In this document: positions 1 to 8,077 of the stretch, one piece after another
Position numbering within the stretch: the stretch's first letter is position 1
Layout of the letters: the number at the start of each line of letters is the position of its first letter
From: an uncultured Actinomycetes bacterium
GTDB taxonomy: Bacteria; Actinomycetota; Actinomycetes; Nanopelagicales; Nanopelagicaceae
NCBI GenBank assembly: GCA_903863015.1
Contig: CAIPAI010000044.1
Span: 51,253 to 115,252 of the forward strand
Direction: 5' to 3'
Length of the DNA stretch: 64,000 nt
Translations under genes and position numbers: made by a program
Notes under the pieces: generated by a model
What the model saw: only the letters and a program-made list of their open reading frames with translations
Databases searched by the model: none
What the model was told of the DNA's origin: nothing

Positions 1-170
1 ATAATTTTGGCGTCGCCAGGTTGCATACCCATGATCGCTAATGGAGCTATGCGCGAATCGATGCATGTGACGATTGCTAGACCACGTGCGGCTTGGCCCG
101 TGAGTGCACTTGATTGAAATTCTTTAACGTATTGCGCGTTTGCAGAGAAGATATCTTCGAAGCCCTTCAC
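1..170 (-). CDS. Beta-class carbonic anhydrase, N-terminal part
   Basis: Only the first 56 codons are in the window; the rest runs off the left edge. The translation contains CIDSR followed by a downstream GDA. This matches the zinc-binding CxDSR element of beta-carbonic anhydrases, which interconvert CO2 and bicarbonate. The GTG start at 170 overlaps the tk stop as GTGA, and an AGGAGA ribosome-binding site sits about six bases upstream, so the two genes are translationally coupled. The second Cys/His zinc-ligand pair lies outside the window and cannot be checked. Confidence 0.85.
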   Translation of the reverse strand, partial: MKGFEDIFSANAQYVKEFQSSALTGQAARGLAIVTCIDSRIAPLAIMGMQPGDAKI

Positions 171-790
171 TTGATCTCCTTCATCTCTTTTGCAACTGCG
201 TAAGTGATCTGGCGCATGTGGTGACGTCGACAGAGAACCTCGTAACCAACAACAGTGTCGGAGTCGGTATCCCCCACAAACACTTGCTCGCCTTCAGTGA
301 CCATAGTGCCGCCGAAAGTCCGGGCGTTGTGAGTGGCACGTCCGCCACACCAACAGAGAGCTTCGACTTGAAGCGTGTTGACACGATCAGCCAACTCAAC
401 CAGACGTGCTGAACCGGGAAACAACTTCGTACGGAAGTCGGCGAGAATGCCAAATGCATAGACGTCGATACCTAAACCGTCCACAATCATGGCGAGCTGT
501 TCTATATGTTCGGGTGAGTAGAACTGAGCCTCATCGCAAATCACGTACTCAACTCGAGTTCCTTCGGAAACCAGATCTCGAACATAGGAGTGAAGATTGA
601 GTTCCGTACTCACTTCGACTGCAGGTTTCTGGAGACCAAGCCGAGAGGAAAGGATCCCAGCCCCAGCTCGATCATTACTTGTAAAAATGACTCCGGTTCG
701 ACCGCGGGATTCATGGTTATGGGCAGTCTGGAGGGCCAGCGTTGATTTTCCGGCATCCATGGTGCCGCAGTAGTAGATGAGTTCAGCCAT
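167..790 (-). CDS. tk: Thymidine kinase (class II)
   Basis: Phosphorylates thymidine (and deoxyuridine) to the monophosphate in the salvage pathway. The P-loop GTMDAGKST lies at residues 9-17, a DEAQF element follows the central strand, and a zinc site is formed by the CWC pair and the later CRRHH stretch, all typical of tetrameric class II TK1-like enzymes. Length is 207 aa from ATG 790, the usual size. A second ATG at 799 is possible, but AGGA is placed about eight bases before 790, so 790 is preferred. The gene is the first of a pair with the carbonic anhydrase and is divergent from the alcohol dehydrogenase gene. Confidence 0.93.
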   Translation of the reverse strand: MAELIYYCGTMDAGKSTLALQTAHNHESRGRTGVIFTSNDRAGAGILSSRLGLQKPAVEVSTELNLHSYVRDLVSEGTRVEYVICDEAQFYSPEHIEQLAMIVDGLGIDVYAFGILADFRTKLFPGSARLVELADRVNTLQVEALCWCGGRATHNARTFGGTMVTEGEQVFVGDTDSDTVVGYEVLCRRHHMRQITYAVAKEMKEIK

Positions 791-824
791 GAGGGACATC
801 CTGCCACGAGATTCCAGGATTCAG

Positions 825-845
825 GTTCACAACAATGTGGTGAAC
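825..845. promoter_or_regulatory. Inverted repeat GTTCAC-N9-GTGAAC between tk and adh
   Basis: A perfect 6-bp inverted repeat with a 9-base spacer lies in the 103-bp divergent region. It is 16 bp upstream of a TANNNT box (TAAGGT, 861-866) that could be the -10 of the dehydrogenase gene. Arm spacing suits a dimeric regulator. The site could equally be chance, since only 12 bases are constrained. Confidence 0.3.
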
Positions 846-893
846 GGAGTTCGCGTGCCATAAGGTCTTAACAGTCAACCGTTGGAGGATTTC

Positions 894-1937
894 ATGGCTC
901 AAGTACGTGCCTACGCCGCGCTGTCTGCGGGAGCACCTTTAGTTCCGTTCACGTTTGATCGACGTGAACCGGGCGCTTTCGACGTGGAGATCGCGATCTC
1001 GCACGCTGGCATTTGTCATTCAGACATTCACCAAGCACGTGAAGAGTGGGGTCCCGCGATATTCCCGATGGTCCCCGGTCACGAAATTGTAGGTCGCGTC
1101 ACGCGCGTGGGATCTGAGGTTTCCAAATTCAAGGTCGGCGATCTTGCAGGCGTTGGTGTCTTTGTTGATTCCTGTCGCAAATGCGAGAATTGCATGGCCG
1201 GTATCGAGCAGTACTGCACCGGCGGAATGACGGGTACATATAACACCTATGAAAAAGATGGCACCACAATCGTTCAGGGTGGCTATTCAAGCGCGATCGT
1301 CATTCACGAGCACTACGCGATGCATATTCCCGAGTCGTTAAATATCGAGGGAGTAGCGCCGCTTCTTTGCGCGGGAATCACCCTCTACTCCCCACTTCGC
1401 CATTGGAATGCAGGTCCGGGTAAGCAAGTTGCAATTATCGGTCTTGGCGGCCTTGGTCATATGGGTTTGAAATTCGCTCACGCCATGGGTGCTGAAGTCA
1501 CGGTCCTTTCTCACTCAGCCTCCAAGGAGAAGGACGCACGGGCGATGGGAGCCGATCATTTCGTGGACACCAGTGATAAATCCTTCAAAAAGACTCTAAG
1601 TAAGAAATTCGATCTCATTCTTAATACCGTTTCAGCAGAGCTCGATATCAACACATATTTGAGCTTGCTTCGTTTGCACGGCACTTTGGTAGTGATTGGC
1701 CTTCCAGGGAAGCCCTACTCGGTTGAAGCCGGCTCCTTGCTTACTCAGCGCAGAAGCCTTGCGGGTTCAATGATCGGTGGCATCGCCGAGATGGAAGAGA
1801 TGTTGGAATTCTGCGCAAAGCATCAGATCACTAGCGAGGTCGAGATGATTAACGCTGATCAGATAAACGCTGCATACGATCGGGCAGTTGCCAGTGATGT
1901 GCGATATAGATTCGTCATCGACACCGCGACCCTGTAA
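894..1937 (+). CDS. Zinc-dependent alcohol dehydrogenase (MDR family, CAD/YahK-like)
   Basis: Medium-chain NAD(P)-dependent alcohol/aldehyde oxidoreductase of 347 aa. Near the N-terminus GICHSDIH carries the catalytic zinc cysteine and GHE follows. A structural-zinc group of four cysteines (CRKCENC, then C) lies around residues 100-115, and the dinucleotide fold shows GLGGLG near residue 180. The overall pattern fits the cinnamyl-alcohol-dehydrogenase branch (YahK, AdhC) rather than classical ethanol dehydrogenase. An in-frame TTG at 882 exists, but GGAGG at 884-888 places the start at ATG 894. It is a single-gene unit; the substrate cannot be told from sequence. Confidence 0.9.
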   Translation: MAQVRAYAALSAGAPLVPFTFDRREPGAFDVEIAISHAGICHSDIHQAREEWGPAIFPMVPGHEIVGRVTRVGSEVSKFKVGDLAGVGVFVDSCRKCENCMAGIEQYCTGGMTGTYNTYEKDGTTIVQGGYSSAIVIHEHYAMHIPESLNIEGVAPLLCAGITLYSPLRHWNAGPGKQVAIIGLGGLGHMGLKFAHAMGAEVTVLSHSASKEKDARAMGADHFVDTSDKSFKKTLSKKFDLILNTVSAELDINTYLSLLRLHGTLVVIGLPGKPYSVEAGSLLTQRRSLAGSMIGGIAEMEEMLEFCAKHQITSEVEMINADQINAAYDRAVASDVRYRFVIDTATL

Positions 1938-1963
1938 TTGGCGGCCCTACATAGGCGCTCCGG

Positions 1964-2584
1964 TCACTGAGGTTCTTTAAGCAATTCTGTGGCTCGCCAG
2001 CAATACCACGCTACGACGCTTCGGTAAGGTCGAAACGGATCACCTAATGGTTCTAAAGCCTTCGCGTCCAGCATGGGCTCGCCCTTGATGAGCGACCATC
2101 CGCGGCGAACTCCGAGGTCTCCGCTAGGCCACACATCGAGTCTTGCCAGAGAGAACATCAGAAACATTTCTACGGTCCAGCGACCGATCCCCCAAACTTG
2201 TGTAAGCGCCGCAGTGATTTCATGATCTGGCATACGTTCAAATTCCTCGACTGGAATCCGCCCCGAGATGATTGCCTCAGAGAGCTCAGTAGCAGTTCGA
2301 GCCTTGGCGCCAGAGAGTCCTGCTCCTCGAAGGTCCTCATGAGAAAGTGCAAGTACTTTCATTGGAGAGAAATCATCATCTATCAAGAGCTTCAATTTGT
2401 TCGTAATGGAGTCGGCGGCTTTCGTGGAGATTTGCTGCGATACCACTGCCTTCATGAGCGTTTCGAAATGATTTCTGTAAGGAGGATCTCCCGCGCCTAA
2501 CTCGCAAGGAGGCGAGATTCTCATGAACTTACCGAGTTCATTATCAATCTTCGGAAGATCTTTGAGCGCCTTAGCTAGCGTCAC
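1964..2584 (-). CDS. DNA-3-methyladenine glycosylase II (AlkA-like, HhH-GPD)
   Basis: Base-excision repair glycosylase removing alkylated purines. The 206-aa protein has the helix-hairpin-helix segment VWGIGRWTVEM and the catalytic aspartate in GDLGVRRG, the Gly/Pro-rich loop of the HhH-GPD superfamily. No N-terminal AlkA beta domain and no C-terminal iron-sulfur cysteines are present, so it is a compact AlkA rather than an endonuclease III or MutY. Its start overlaps the preceding membrane-protein gene as ATGA. It is convergent with the alcohol dehydrogenase, 26 bp apart. Confidence 0.88.
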   Translation of the reverse strand: MTLAKALKDLPKIDNELGKFMRISPPCELGAGDPPYRNHFETLMKAVVSQQISTKAADSITNKLKLLIDDDFSPMKVLALSHEDLRGAGLSGAKARTATELSEAIISGRIPVEEFERMPDHEITAALTQVWGIGRWTVEMFLMFSLARLDVWPSGDLGVRRGWSLIKGEPMLDAKALEPLGDPFRPYRSVVAWYCWRATELLKEPQ

Positions 2585-3261
2585 GATCTACGTCCTACGA
2601 ATCCCAGAGTTACGGCGACGCAGCGACCGATGAGAAGCGCAAAGAGCGCGGTGCCGAGTCCCACATTCTTTCCTAATCCGAGACTGCCATCTCTGGGCAT
2701 TCCGCTAAGCAACCATCCAAGAATCACGACGGTAACTTCAACAACTAGCCGTGCTCTACCGACAGGTACTCCGAAACGTTTGTTCATTCCCGTCATCAGT
2801 CCGTCTCGTGGACCAGCCCCTAAACCACAGGTGAGATAGAGGGCGCTAGCAACAGCGATCGTAAGTATTCCGAGTACGACCATGAGAATTCTTATATAGA
2901 GATTCGATGGCTCCGGTATGACTGCAGTACCGACACCAATTGCTATAGAAATAACGACAGCGTTGCTAATGGTGCCTAGACCAGGCTTTTGGCGTAAAGG
3001 TATCCAGCAGATAACTGCAAAAAGGCTTAAAATAAATGTGGTGTAGGCAACAGAGAGACCTGTTACGTGTGTGACGCCAAGGGCGAAGACCACCCATGGG
3101 CCGGCTCCCAAAGTGGCGTTGATGATAATCGCGTCCCCGGTTCCATACAGATAAAGGCCGATGACGAGGATCAGATATGTGCGCGGTGAGCAGCGCCATT
3201 GCGACGGGGCCCGCCATGACGTGATGGGGACGCTTCTTGCACCTGTAAAGAATCGACGCAT
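2581..3261 (-). CDS. YczE/YitT-family integral membrane protein
   Basis: 226 aa with about five hydrophobic segments. The conserved short motif TLGAGPWVVF near residue 50 and its partial repeat GLGAGPRDGL near residue 150 characterise the YczE/YitT (DUF161-like) membrane family, whose function is poorly known. It precedes the AlkA-like gene with ATGA overlap and follows ung by nine bases. The ATG lies exactly six bases downstream of TAGGTT (3268-3273), which overlaps the ung stop codon, so an internal leaderless promoter is plausible. Confidence 0.75.
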   Translation of the reverse strand: MRRFFTGARSVPITSWRAPSQWRCSPRTYLILVIGLYLYGTGDAIIINATLGAGPWVVFALGVTHVTGLSVAYTTFILSLFAVICWIPLRQKPGLGTISNAVVISIAIGVGTAVIPEPSNLYIRILMVVLGILTIAVASALYLTCGLGAGPRDGLMTGMNKRFGVPVGRARLVVEVTVVILGWLLSGMPRDGSLGLGKNVGLGTALFALLIGRCVAVTLGFVGRRS

Positions 3262-3267
3262 TCGAGA

Positions 3268-3273
3268 AACCTA
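3268..3273 (-). promoter_or_regulatory. Putative -10 box TAGGTT for leaderless YczE-family mRNA
   Basis: TANNNT match six bases before the ATG at 3261. It includes the stop codon of ung. Confidence 0.4.
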
Positions 3274-3936
3274 TCGCCAATCCACTGGTGCGCAGCCATT
3301 TTGCTTGAGCAATTCATTGCATTTGGAGAATGTGTGGCTCCCAATGAAGCCGCGATAGGCAGAGAGCGGGCTGGGGTGAGAAGCGAGTAACACACGGGCA
3401 GGATCAAATATGTCTGCGAGTGATTGTGCATCTTTACCCCAAAGCAAGGCTACGAAATGGTGGTTTTGGGAGATCAAGAATTCAATGGCGGATTGAGAGA
3501 ACTCCTCCCACCCTTGCTTGCGGTGGGCTCCAGGAGACCTCTCCTCTACCGAAAGTACGCGATTAAGGAGTAGAACGCCTTGATTACGCCAGGACTTCAG
3601 GGTGGCATCTACCTGAGTGATGGAGCCGATGTCAGTAGCGACTTCCTTGAAGATATTACGCAGAGAAGCGGGCAGCGGCCGCACATTTGGTAGCGTCGCA
3701 AATGCGTAACCAATTGCATGTCCTGGTGTGGGATAGGGATCTTGACCAAGGATGAGAACTCGCACATCCTCCACTGACATTTCAAAGGCTCGAAGAACAA
3801 ACTCTCGATGAGGGGATTGCACTTTGCCATTCGCGCTCTCCTTCTCGAGAAAATTGCCGATACGTTCAAGCTCGTGACGTTGCGCTTCGAAGAAAGGCTT
3901 CCAGGTTTCGTGAACCGCACCATCAAGAATGAACAT
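3271..3936 (-). CDS. ung: Uracil-DNA glycosylase, family 1
   Basis: Removes uracil from DNA as the first step of base-excision repair. The catalytic-water motif GQDPYPTPGHA and the C-terminal HPSPLSAYRGF motif are both intact. From ATG 3936 the protein is 221 aa, the family's usual length; longer in-frame starts (3951, 4044) would add residues inside the upstream methyltransferase gene. None has a good ribosome-binding site, so the start is chosen on length. The gene overlaps the SpoU-family methyltransferase by 14 bp. Confidence 0.95.
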   Translation of the reverse strand: MFILDGAVHETWKPFFEAQRHELERIGNFLEKESANGKVQSPHREFVLRAFEMSVEDVRVLILGQDPYPTPGHAIGYAFATLPNVRPLPASLRNIFKEVATDIGSITQVDATLKSWRNQGVLLLNRVLSVEERSPGAHRKQGWEEFSQSAIEFLISQNHHFVALLWGKDAQSLADIFDPARVLLASHPSPLSAYRGFIGSHTFSKCNELLKQNGCAPVDWR

Positions 3937-4720
3937 GATTGGTAAATTCATAGAGGGCGACAGCAGCGGCTGCGGAGACGTTAAGAGAGTCGATGCCGGC
4001 GGCCATGGGAATCCGCAGTTCCTGTGTGGCAATCCCATGTGCATCTGCAGAGAGTCCGTCCCCTTCAGTTCCCAGGATGAGCGCGCTTCGCTCCCCCGGA
4101 CTCCAAGTGCGGATACTGCGGGCCTCTGGTCGCGGCGTGAGGGCTAGGACATCGTATTTTGACTCTGCGAGCCCCACCGCCAAGGCAGCGTGATCTGCAA
4201 AACGGGCCCACTTGCTACTAAAGACCGTCCCCATTGATGTTCTTATAGAGCGCCTGTAAAGCGGATCGGCGCAATGGTTATCGAGCAAAATACCATCCAC
4301 GCCAAAAGCGGCAGCGCTGCGAATGATGGCACCGACGTTCGTGTGATTTACCAATCCTTCAAGAATCAATAGAGTGCGCGAAGTACGAATAAGGTCTAGG
4401 TAATTGAGCGGATCGGGGCGATGGAAGCTCGCCAATGCGCCACGGTGCACGATATATCCGGTGACGCTATTTAGCTCAGATTGCGATCCGACGATAATCG
4501 GTACGTCAGAGGCGAAGTCCGGGAGAGAAGAAATCCATTTCTCTTCGCACAAGACTGCTCGAGGACGAGCCCCTGAAGCAAAAGCGCGATCAATTGTGAT
4601 TGCCCCCTCTGCGATGAATAGTCCACCAGAAGGCTCAGCGCGTGTTCGCAGAACAACATCTGTTAACGCCGCGAAATCATCTAATAAGTCGGGGGAAGCG
4701 TCGTGGAATGAGAGTTTCAT
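3923..4720 (-). CDS. SpoU/TrmH-family rRNA or tRNA 2'-O-methyltransferase
   Basis: 265 aa. The N-terminal substrate-binding domain is followed by a SPOUT catalytic domain with the three expected motifs: NHTNVGAIIRSAAAFG, LILGTEGDGL and the C-terminal IPMAAGIDSLNVSAAAAVALYE. It uses SAM to methylate a ribose in RNA; the target position cannot be inferred. The start ATG 4720 overlaps the stop of the TSUP gene as ATGA, which rules out the 48-residue upstream extension. Confidence 0.88.
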   Translation of the reverse strand: MKLSFHDASPDLLDDFAALTDVVLRTRAEPSGGLFIAEGAITIDRAFASGARPRAVLCEEKWISSLPDFASDVPIIVGSQSELNSVTGYIVHRGALASFHRPDPLNYLDLIRTSRTLLILEGLVNHTNVGAIIRSAAAFGVDGILLDNHCADPLYRRSIRTSMGTVFSSKWARFADHAALAVGLAESKYDVLALTPRPEARSIRTWSPGERSALILGTEGDGLSADAHGIATQELRIPMAAGIDSLNVSAAAAVALYEFTNHVHS

Positions 4721-5472
4721 GCCGTAAATAGCCTGTAGCTTGCATACAAACCCGTTGCGGAAATAATCAAACGATATATCCACGAAGGAATGCCTCGACC
4801 AACACGTGAACCTACGAATGCACCGCAGTAGGAAGAGACTCCAATGAGTAGAACCGCTAGCCAATCAATCTGCCCTGAGAGGATAAAAACCAGGCCAGCG
4901 ATGAGATTGGTGGCCCCGGCAAGGTAATTCTTCATGGCGTTGGAACGCGCAACACTCTCATCGAGTAGTAATGAAAGTAGACCTATAAGAATGACTCCTT
5001 GGGCGGCGCCAAAATACCCACCGTATATTCCTGTAAGCAGAACCGTGACCCTAATTCCGACGCCGATGGCGACTTGGTCTGGCTTCTTTCGTAGCGATGA
5101 AACGATTGGCGCAACGATATTGAGCGCAACACCTGTAAGAACCAACCACGGAACGACTGATCCGAAGATGCGTTCTGGAAGCAGCAGCAGTCCGAGCGCA
5201 CCTATCAATGCACCGGCGATAGAAAATGGCATCAACGTGCGAATCTGATGTCGATCCCCCGCCAAAGAATGTCGTGACCCACGCATGGCAGCAAAGGCAC
5301 CAGGTACGAGTCCTACGTTGTTTGATGTATTGGCCACTAATGGTGGGAGCCCAGCGGCGAGTAAGGCAGGGAAGGTGATCAGAGTGCCACTGCCAACAAT
5401 TGAATTGATGAAGCCCGCCGCGAAACCAGCGATGAGAATAATGGAGACAGTATGGGAACTAAGTTCTAGCAC
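4717..5472 (-). CDS. TSUP (TauE/SafE) family membrane transporter
   Basis: 251 aa with about eight hydrophobic segments in two repeated halves. The N-terminal half has GFINSIVGSGTLITFPALLAAG and the second half has GIYGGYFGAAQG, both hallmark glycine-rich signatures of the TauE/SafE family that exports sulfite or other small organosulfur anions. It overlaps the ABC ATPase gene by 14 bp and the methyltransferase by 4 bp, so it is part of one operon. Substrate is not predictable. Confidence 0.83.
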   Translation of the reverse strand: MLELSSHTVSIILIAGFAAGFINSIVGSGTLITFPALLAAGLPPLVANTSNNVGLVPGAFAAMRGSRHSLAGDRHQIRTLMPFSIAGALIGALGLLLLPERIFGSVVPWLVLTGVALNIVAPIVSSLRKKPDQVAIGVGIRVTVLLTGIYGGYFGAAQGVILIGLLSLLLDESVARSNAMKNYLAGATNLIAGLVFILSGQIDWLAVLLIGVSSYCGAFVGSRVGRGIPSWIYRLIISATGLYASYRLFTA

Positions 5473-6235
5473 TCCAACGCCCTTCTTCGTGGGCTACCTT
5501 GATATTCATTCCAAAAGCGAATGACACTGTCACGCTAGTGATTACCTCTTCAATGGGACCGGCAGTCATCACCTCTCCATCTTTAAGAATGACGGCGTGT
5601 GTTGTTCCTATGGGGATCTCTTCTAGGTGATGCGTGACCATCACAGTGGCAGGTGAGAGTGGATCAAGGGCAATGATCGCTAATTGCAGGAGCATCGATT
5701 CACGGGCGCCGATATCCATTCCTGCGGCAGGTTCGTCAAGAAGCAAAAGTTCTGGATTGGGCATTAACGCGCGTGCCAATTGCACTCGCTTCTTCTCACC
5801 CTCACTGAGTGTGCCAAAAACACGCTCTGAAAGATGGTCCACTTCCATCAAATGCAGGAGTGAGTGCGCGCGTGCGACATCTTCATCCGCATATTCCTCG
5901 CGCCAACGACCAGTGAAACCCCAGGCCGCAGTGAGGGCGATATCAATGACCTTCTCGCCCTCTTCAAATTGATCTAAGAGAGCAGCGGAAGTGAGCCCAA
6001 TTCGGGGTCGAAGTTCAAAGACATCAACCGCTCCCAATCGTTCGTCCAGAATCTCGACAGATCCGACGGTGGGAAATAATTGGGTAGCCAAGATTCTCAG
6101 CAATGTGGTCTTGCCGGCGCCATTCGGTCCGATAATTACCCAGCGCTGGCCTTCGGCGACCTCGAAATTGACGTCTTTAAGAATCCAGGATTGGCCTTTG
6201 CGCACTCCTACTCCAGCAAGACGCGCGATCGACAT
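5459..6235 (-). CDS. ABC transporter ATP-binding protein (stand-alone, ModF/YlmA-like)
   Basis: 258 aa cytoplasmic ATPase with Walker A GPNGAGKTT near residue 37, signature LSEGEKKR, Walker B LLLLDEPAAG and the switch histidine in VMVTHH. There is a single nucleotide-binding domain and no permease neighbour other than the unrelated TSUP gene. The Met start at 6235 is preferred over 6241 because TAGGTT (6242-6247) lies exactly six bases upstream, the spacing found at other heads of transcription units here. It heads the leftward operon ABC-TSUP-SpoU-ung-YczE-alkA. Confidence 0.85.
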   Translation of the reverse strand: MSIARLAGVGVRKGQSWILKDVNFEVAEGQRWVIIGPNGAGKTTLLRILATQLFPTVGSVEILDERLGAVDVFELRPRIGLTSAALLDQFEEGEKVIDIALTAAWGFTGRWREEYADEDVARAHSLLHLMEVDHLSERVFGTLSEGEKKRVQLARALMPNPELLLLDEPAAGMDIGARESMLLQLAIIALDPLSPATVMVTHHLEEIPIGTTHAVILKDGEVMTAGPIEEVITSVTVSFAFGMNIKVAHEEGRWSART

Positions 6236-6241
6236 GCGCAT

Positions 6242-6247
6242 AACCTA
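6242..6247 (-). promoter_or_regulatory. Putative -10 box TAGGTT for leaderless ABC ATPase mRNA
   Basis: Six bases upstream of ATG 6235. It lies back to back with the box at 6257-6262, nine bases apart. Confidence 0.4.
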
Positions 6248-6256
6248 CCGGTTTCA

Positions 6257-6262
6257 TACCCT
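6257..6262 (+). promoter_or_regulatory. Putative -10 box TACCCT for leaderless unknown-protein mRNA
   Basis: Six bases upstream of GTG 6269, which lacks any ribosome-binding site. Confidence 0.4.
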
Positions 6263-6268
6263 TGCCTT

Positions 6269-6895
6269 GTGGAGATTCTGCCTAGGAACGTGTTACTTGC
6301 CTCATGGATCAATGCCATTCGAGGAGGTCGGACCGGCTTTGACGATCTCTATCAAGTCCTCGGCACCTTCGATCGCTTGGGAGCTCTGCCCGCTCACGAA
6401 GCAATGGGTCTGGCACATGCCTTCTTTGTAGGTCATCAAGAACTTCTGCAGGTGGGCGTAGAGACGTGGCTCTCGGTCGATGACGGCATCTGGGAGCCAA
6501 GTTCGCTCCGCGCACCCGAGATGCACACACACTCGCTCAAGGAGGCCGCTCGCCTCTTAACAACATCCATAGATGAAGCACTCGAACTGATAGCACCGAT
6601 CGAAAGTGCGAGCGATAGAGGTGCGCCCATCAGAGCAAATATCCGCCAGACGCTCTCTGACGTGTTGGGCAGAGCAAAGAGGGTCTTGCCGCCGACGGTG
6701 TGGCAGAACTCAGCGCTCATCGAACGTAGCCTCACGGTGCTTGTCGTTTCAGCGGTAGCTACTATGGATAACGGTGGCGCGGTGACTGCCAACGAAATCA
6801 ATCTGCGAAATGGAGAGATCAATCGTCTCCGAGTGGCGGCGCGTGAGGCGCTTATTCTGGGAACGGAAGCGTGGTGCGCCCGGCCTATCCCCTAA
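6269..6895 (+). CDS. Conserved-looking protein of unknown function
   Basis: 208 aa, soluble, rich in helix-forming residues, with no signal peptide, membrane segment or motif I recognise. Codon usage matches neighbouring genes and no other long frame competes, so it is a real gene. An in-frame ATG at 6080 lies inside the ABC gene on the other strand and cannot be the start. GTG 6269 has a TANNNT box six bases upstream; GTG 6290 is an alternative. It ends eight bases before serB and may share its transcript. Confidence 0.65.
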   Translation: MEILPRNVLLASWINAIRGGRTGFDDLYQVLGTFDRLGALPAHEAMGLAHAFFVGHQELLQVGVETWLSVDDGIWEPSSLRAPEMHTHSLKEAARLLTTSIDEALELIAPIESASDRGAPIRANIRQTLSDVLGRAKRVLPPTVWQNSALIERSLTVLVVSAVATMDNGGAVTANEINLRNGEINRLRVAAREALILGTEAWCARPIP

Positions 6896-6898
6896 GAT
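6893..6898 (+). promoter_or_regulatory. Putative -10 box TAAGAT for leaderless serB mRNA
   Basis: It overlaps the stop codon of the preceding gene and ends six bases before GTG 6905. No Shine-Dalgarno sequence is present. Confidence 0.4.
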
Positions 6899-6904
6899 GT
6901 CACT

Positions 6905-8077
6905 GTGCGTACGGTCCTCTTCTCCTTCAGTGGCGCGGACCGAAGTGGAATCACTTCTAAGATTTTTAACGCACTTGCAGAGTTTGATGTGACAGTCTTG
7001 GACGTCGGTCAGGTAGTCCTTCGCGGCAGATTGACGGTGGGAGTGCTCATCTCTGCGCCGCTTGGAGAGATGGAAGTCGCTCTGCGACACCGGTTGACAG
7101 TACTGACGGGCGAGCTTGGACTCGAACTATTTGTGCAAGCCGGCGAAGGCGACAGCGCGCAACCCGAGGTTGGCGTACATCTCACACTCATGGGAATGCC
7201 ATTACGCCCCCAGGCTGTTGCCAGTATTACTGAGGTGATATTTAACCTCTCGGGGAATATAGAACGAATAGCCCGGGTATCTGACTATCCCGTGGTCGCG
7301 ATCGAATTCTTTGTAAGCGGCGTAGATATCGCCACCATCAAGACGCTCTTAGCACCTGTAGCTAAAGAGAACGGCGTAGATATTGCTGTTCAACGTGGTG
7401 GGCAAGCAAGGCACTCAAAGCGCCTCGTAATGTTGGATGTGGATTCCACTCTCATTCAGAACGAAGTAATTGAACTGCTGGCAGATAGAGCCGGGTCGGG
7501 AGTCCTAGTAAAGGAAATAACTGCTCGCGCCATGAATGGTGAAATCGATTTTGCTGAAGCATTACGCGAGCGGGTAGCGACGCTTGCCGGACTTACACAA
7601 GAAGATATCGATGAAGTACAACGCACTATTGCCCTGACACCCGGTGCTCGAACGCTTGTTGAAACCTTGCACCGTCTAGGGATCCACGTGGGCTTAGTTT
7701 CCGGCGGGTTTATCGAGGTAGTTGCACCATTGGCGCACTCGCTCGGAATCAAATTTGTCCGAGCTAATTCACTTGAAATGATCGATGGGGTTCTCACAGG
7801 AAAGGTACTCGGACCGATCATTGACCGAGCAGCCAAGGCCCAAGCGTTAAGGGAGTACGCCGACTCTCTGTCGATTCCACTTGATCAAACCGTGGCAATT
7901 GGAGACGGAGCTAACGACCTCGACATGATTGCAGCCGCAGGGCTCGGAGTAGCCTTCAACGCAAAGCCTCTTGTTGCCAACGCCGCTGACGCATCCATTA
8001 CTGCGCCCTATCTAGATAGCGTGCTCTTTCTCCTGGGCATAACGCGTGGAGAGATTACTTCTTACCGGGGCGCCTAA
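6905..8077 (+). CDS. serB: Phosphoserine phosphatase with N-terminal ACT domains
   Basis: Final step of serine synthesis: hydrolyses O-phosphoserine to serine. Residues 1-165 look like tandem ACT-type regulatory domains. The HAD phosphatase domain begins with the nucleophile motif DVDST (Asp178, Asp180), has the SGG motif around residue 260 and ends with GDGANDLDM. At 390 aa it is the long actinobacterial type. The GTG start is set by the six-base TANNNT spacing. Its last 23 bases overlap the convergent nitrilase-family gene. Confidence 0.93.
   Translation: MRTVLFSFSGADRSGITSKIFNALAEFDVTVLDVGQVVLRGRLTVGVLISAPLGEMEVALRHRLTVLTGELGLELFVQAGEGDSAQPEVGVHLTLMGMPLRPQAVASITEVIFNLSGNIERIARVSDYPVVAIEFFVSGVDIATIKTLLAPVAKENGVDIAVQRGGQARHSKRLVMLDVDSTLIQNEVIELLADRAGSGVLVKEITARAMNGEIDFAEALRERVATLAGLTQEDIDEVQRTIALTPGARTLVETLHRLGIHVGLVSGGFIEVVAPLAHSLGIKFVRANSLEMIDGVLTGKVLGPIIDRAAKAQALREYADSLSIPLDQTVAIGDGANDLDMIAAAGLGVAFNAKPLVANAADASITAPYLDSVLFLLGITRGEITSYRGA

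Noticed and set aside
825..845. LexA/SOS box
   Set aside because: The spacing GTTCAC-N9-GTGAAC differs from the GAAC-N4-GTTC actinobacterial SOS box.
6080..6268. Upstream extension of the unknown protein from ATG 6080
   Set aside because: It would run through the 5' end of the ABC ATPase gene on the other strand; the preferred GTG 6269 has a promoter box at fixed spacing.
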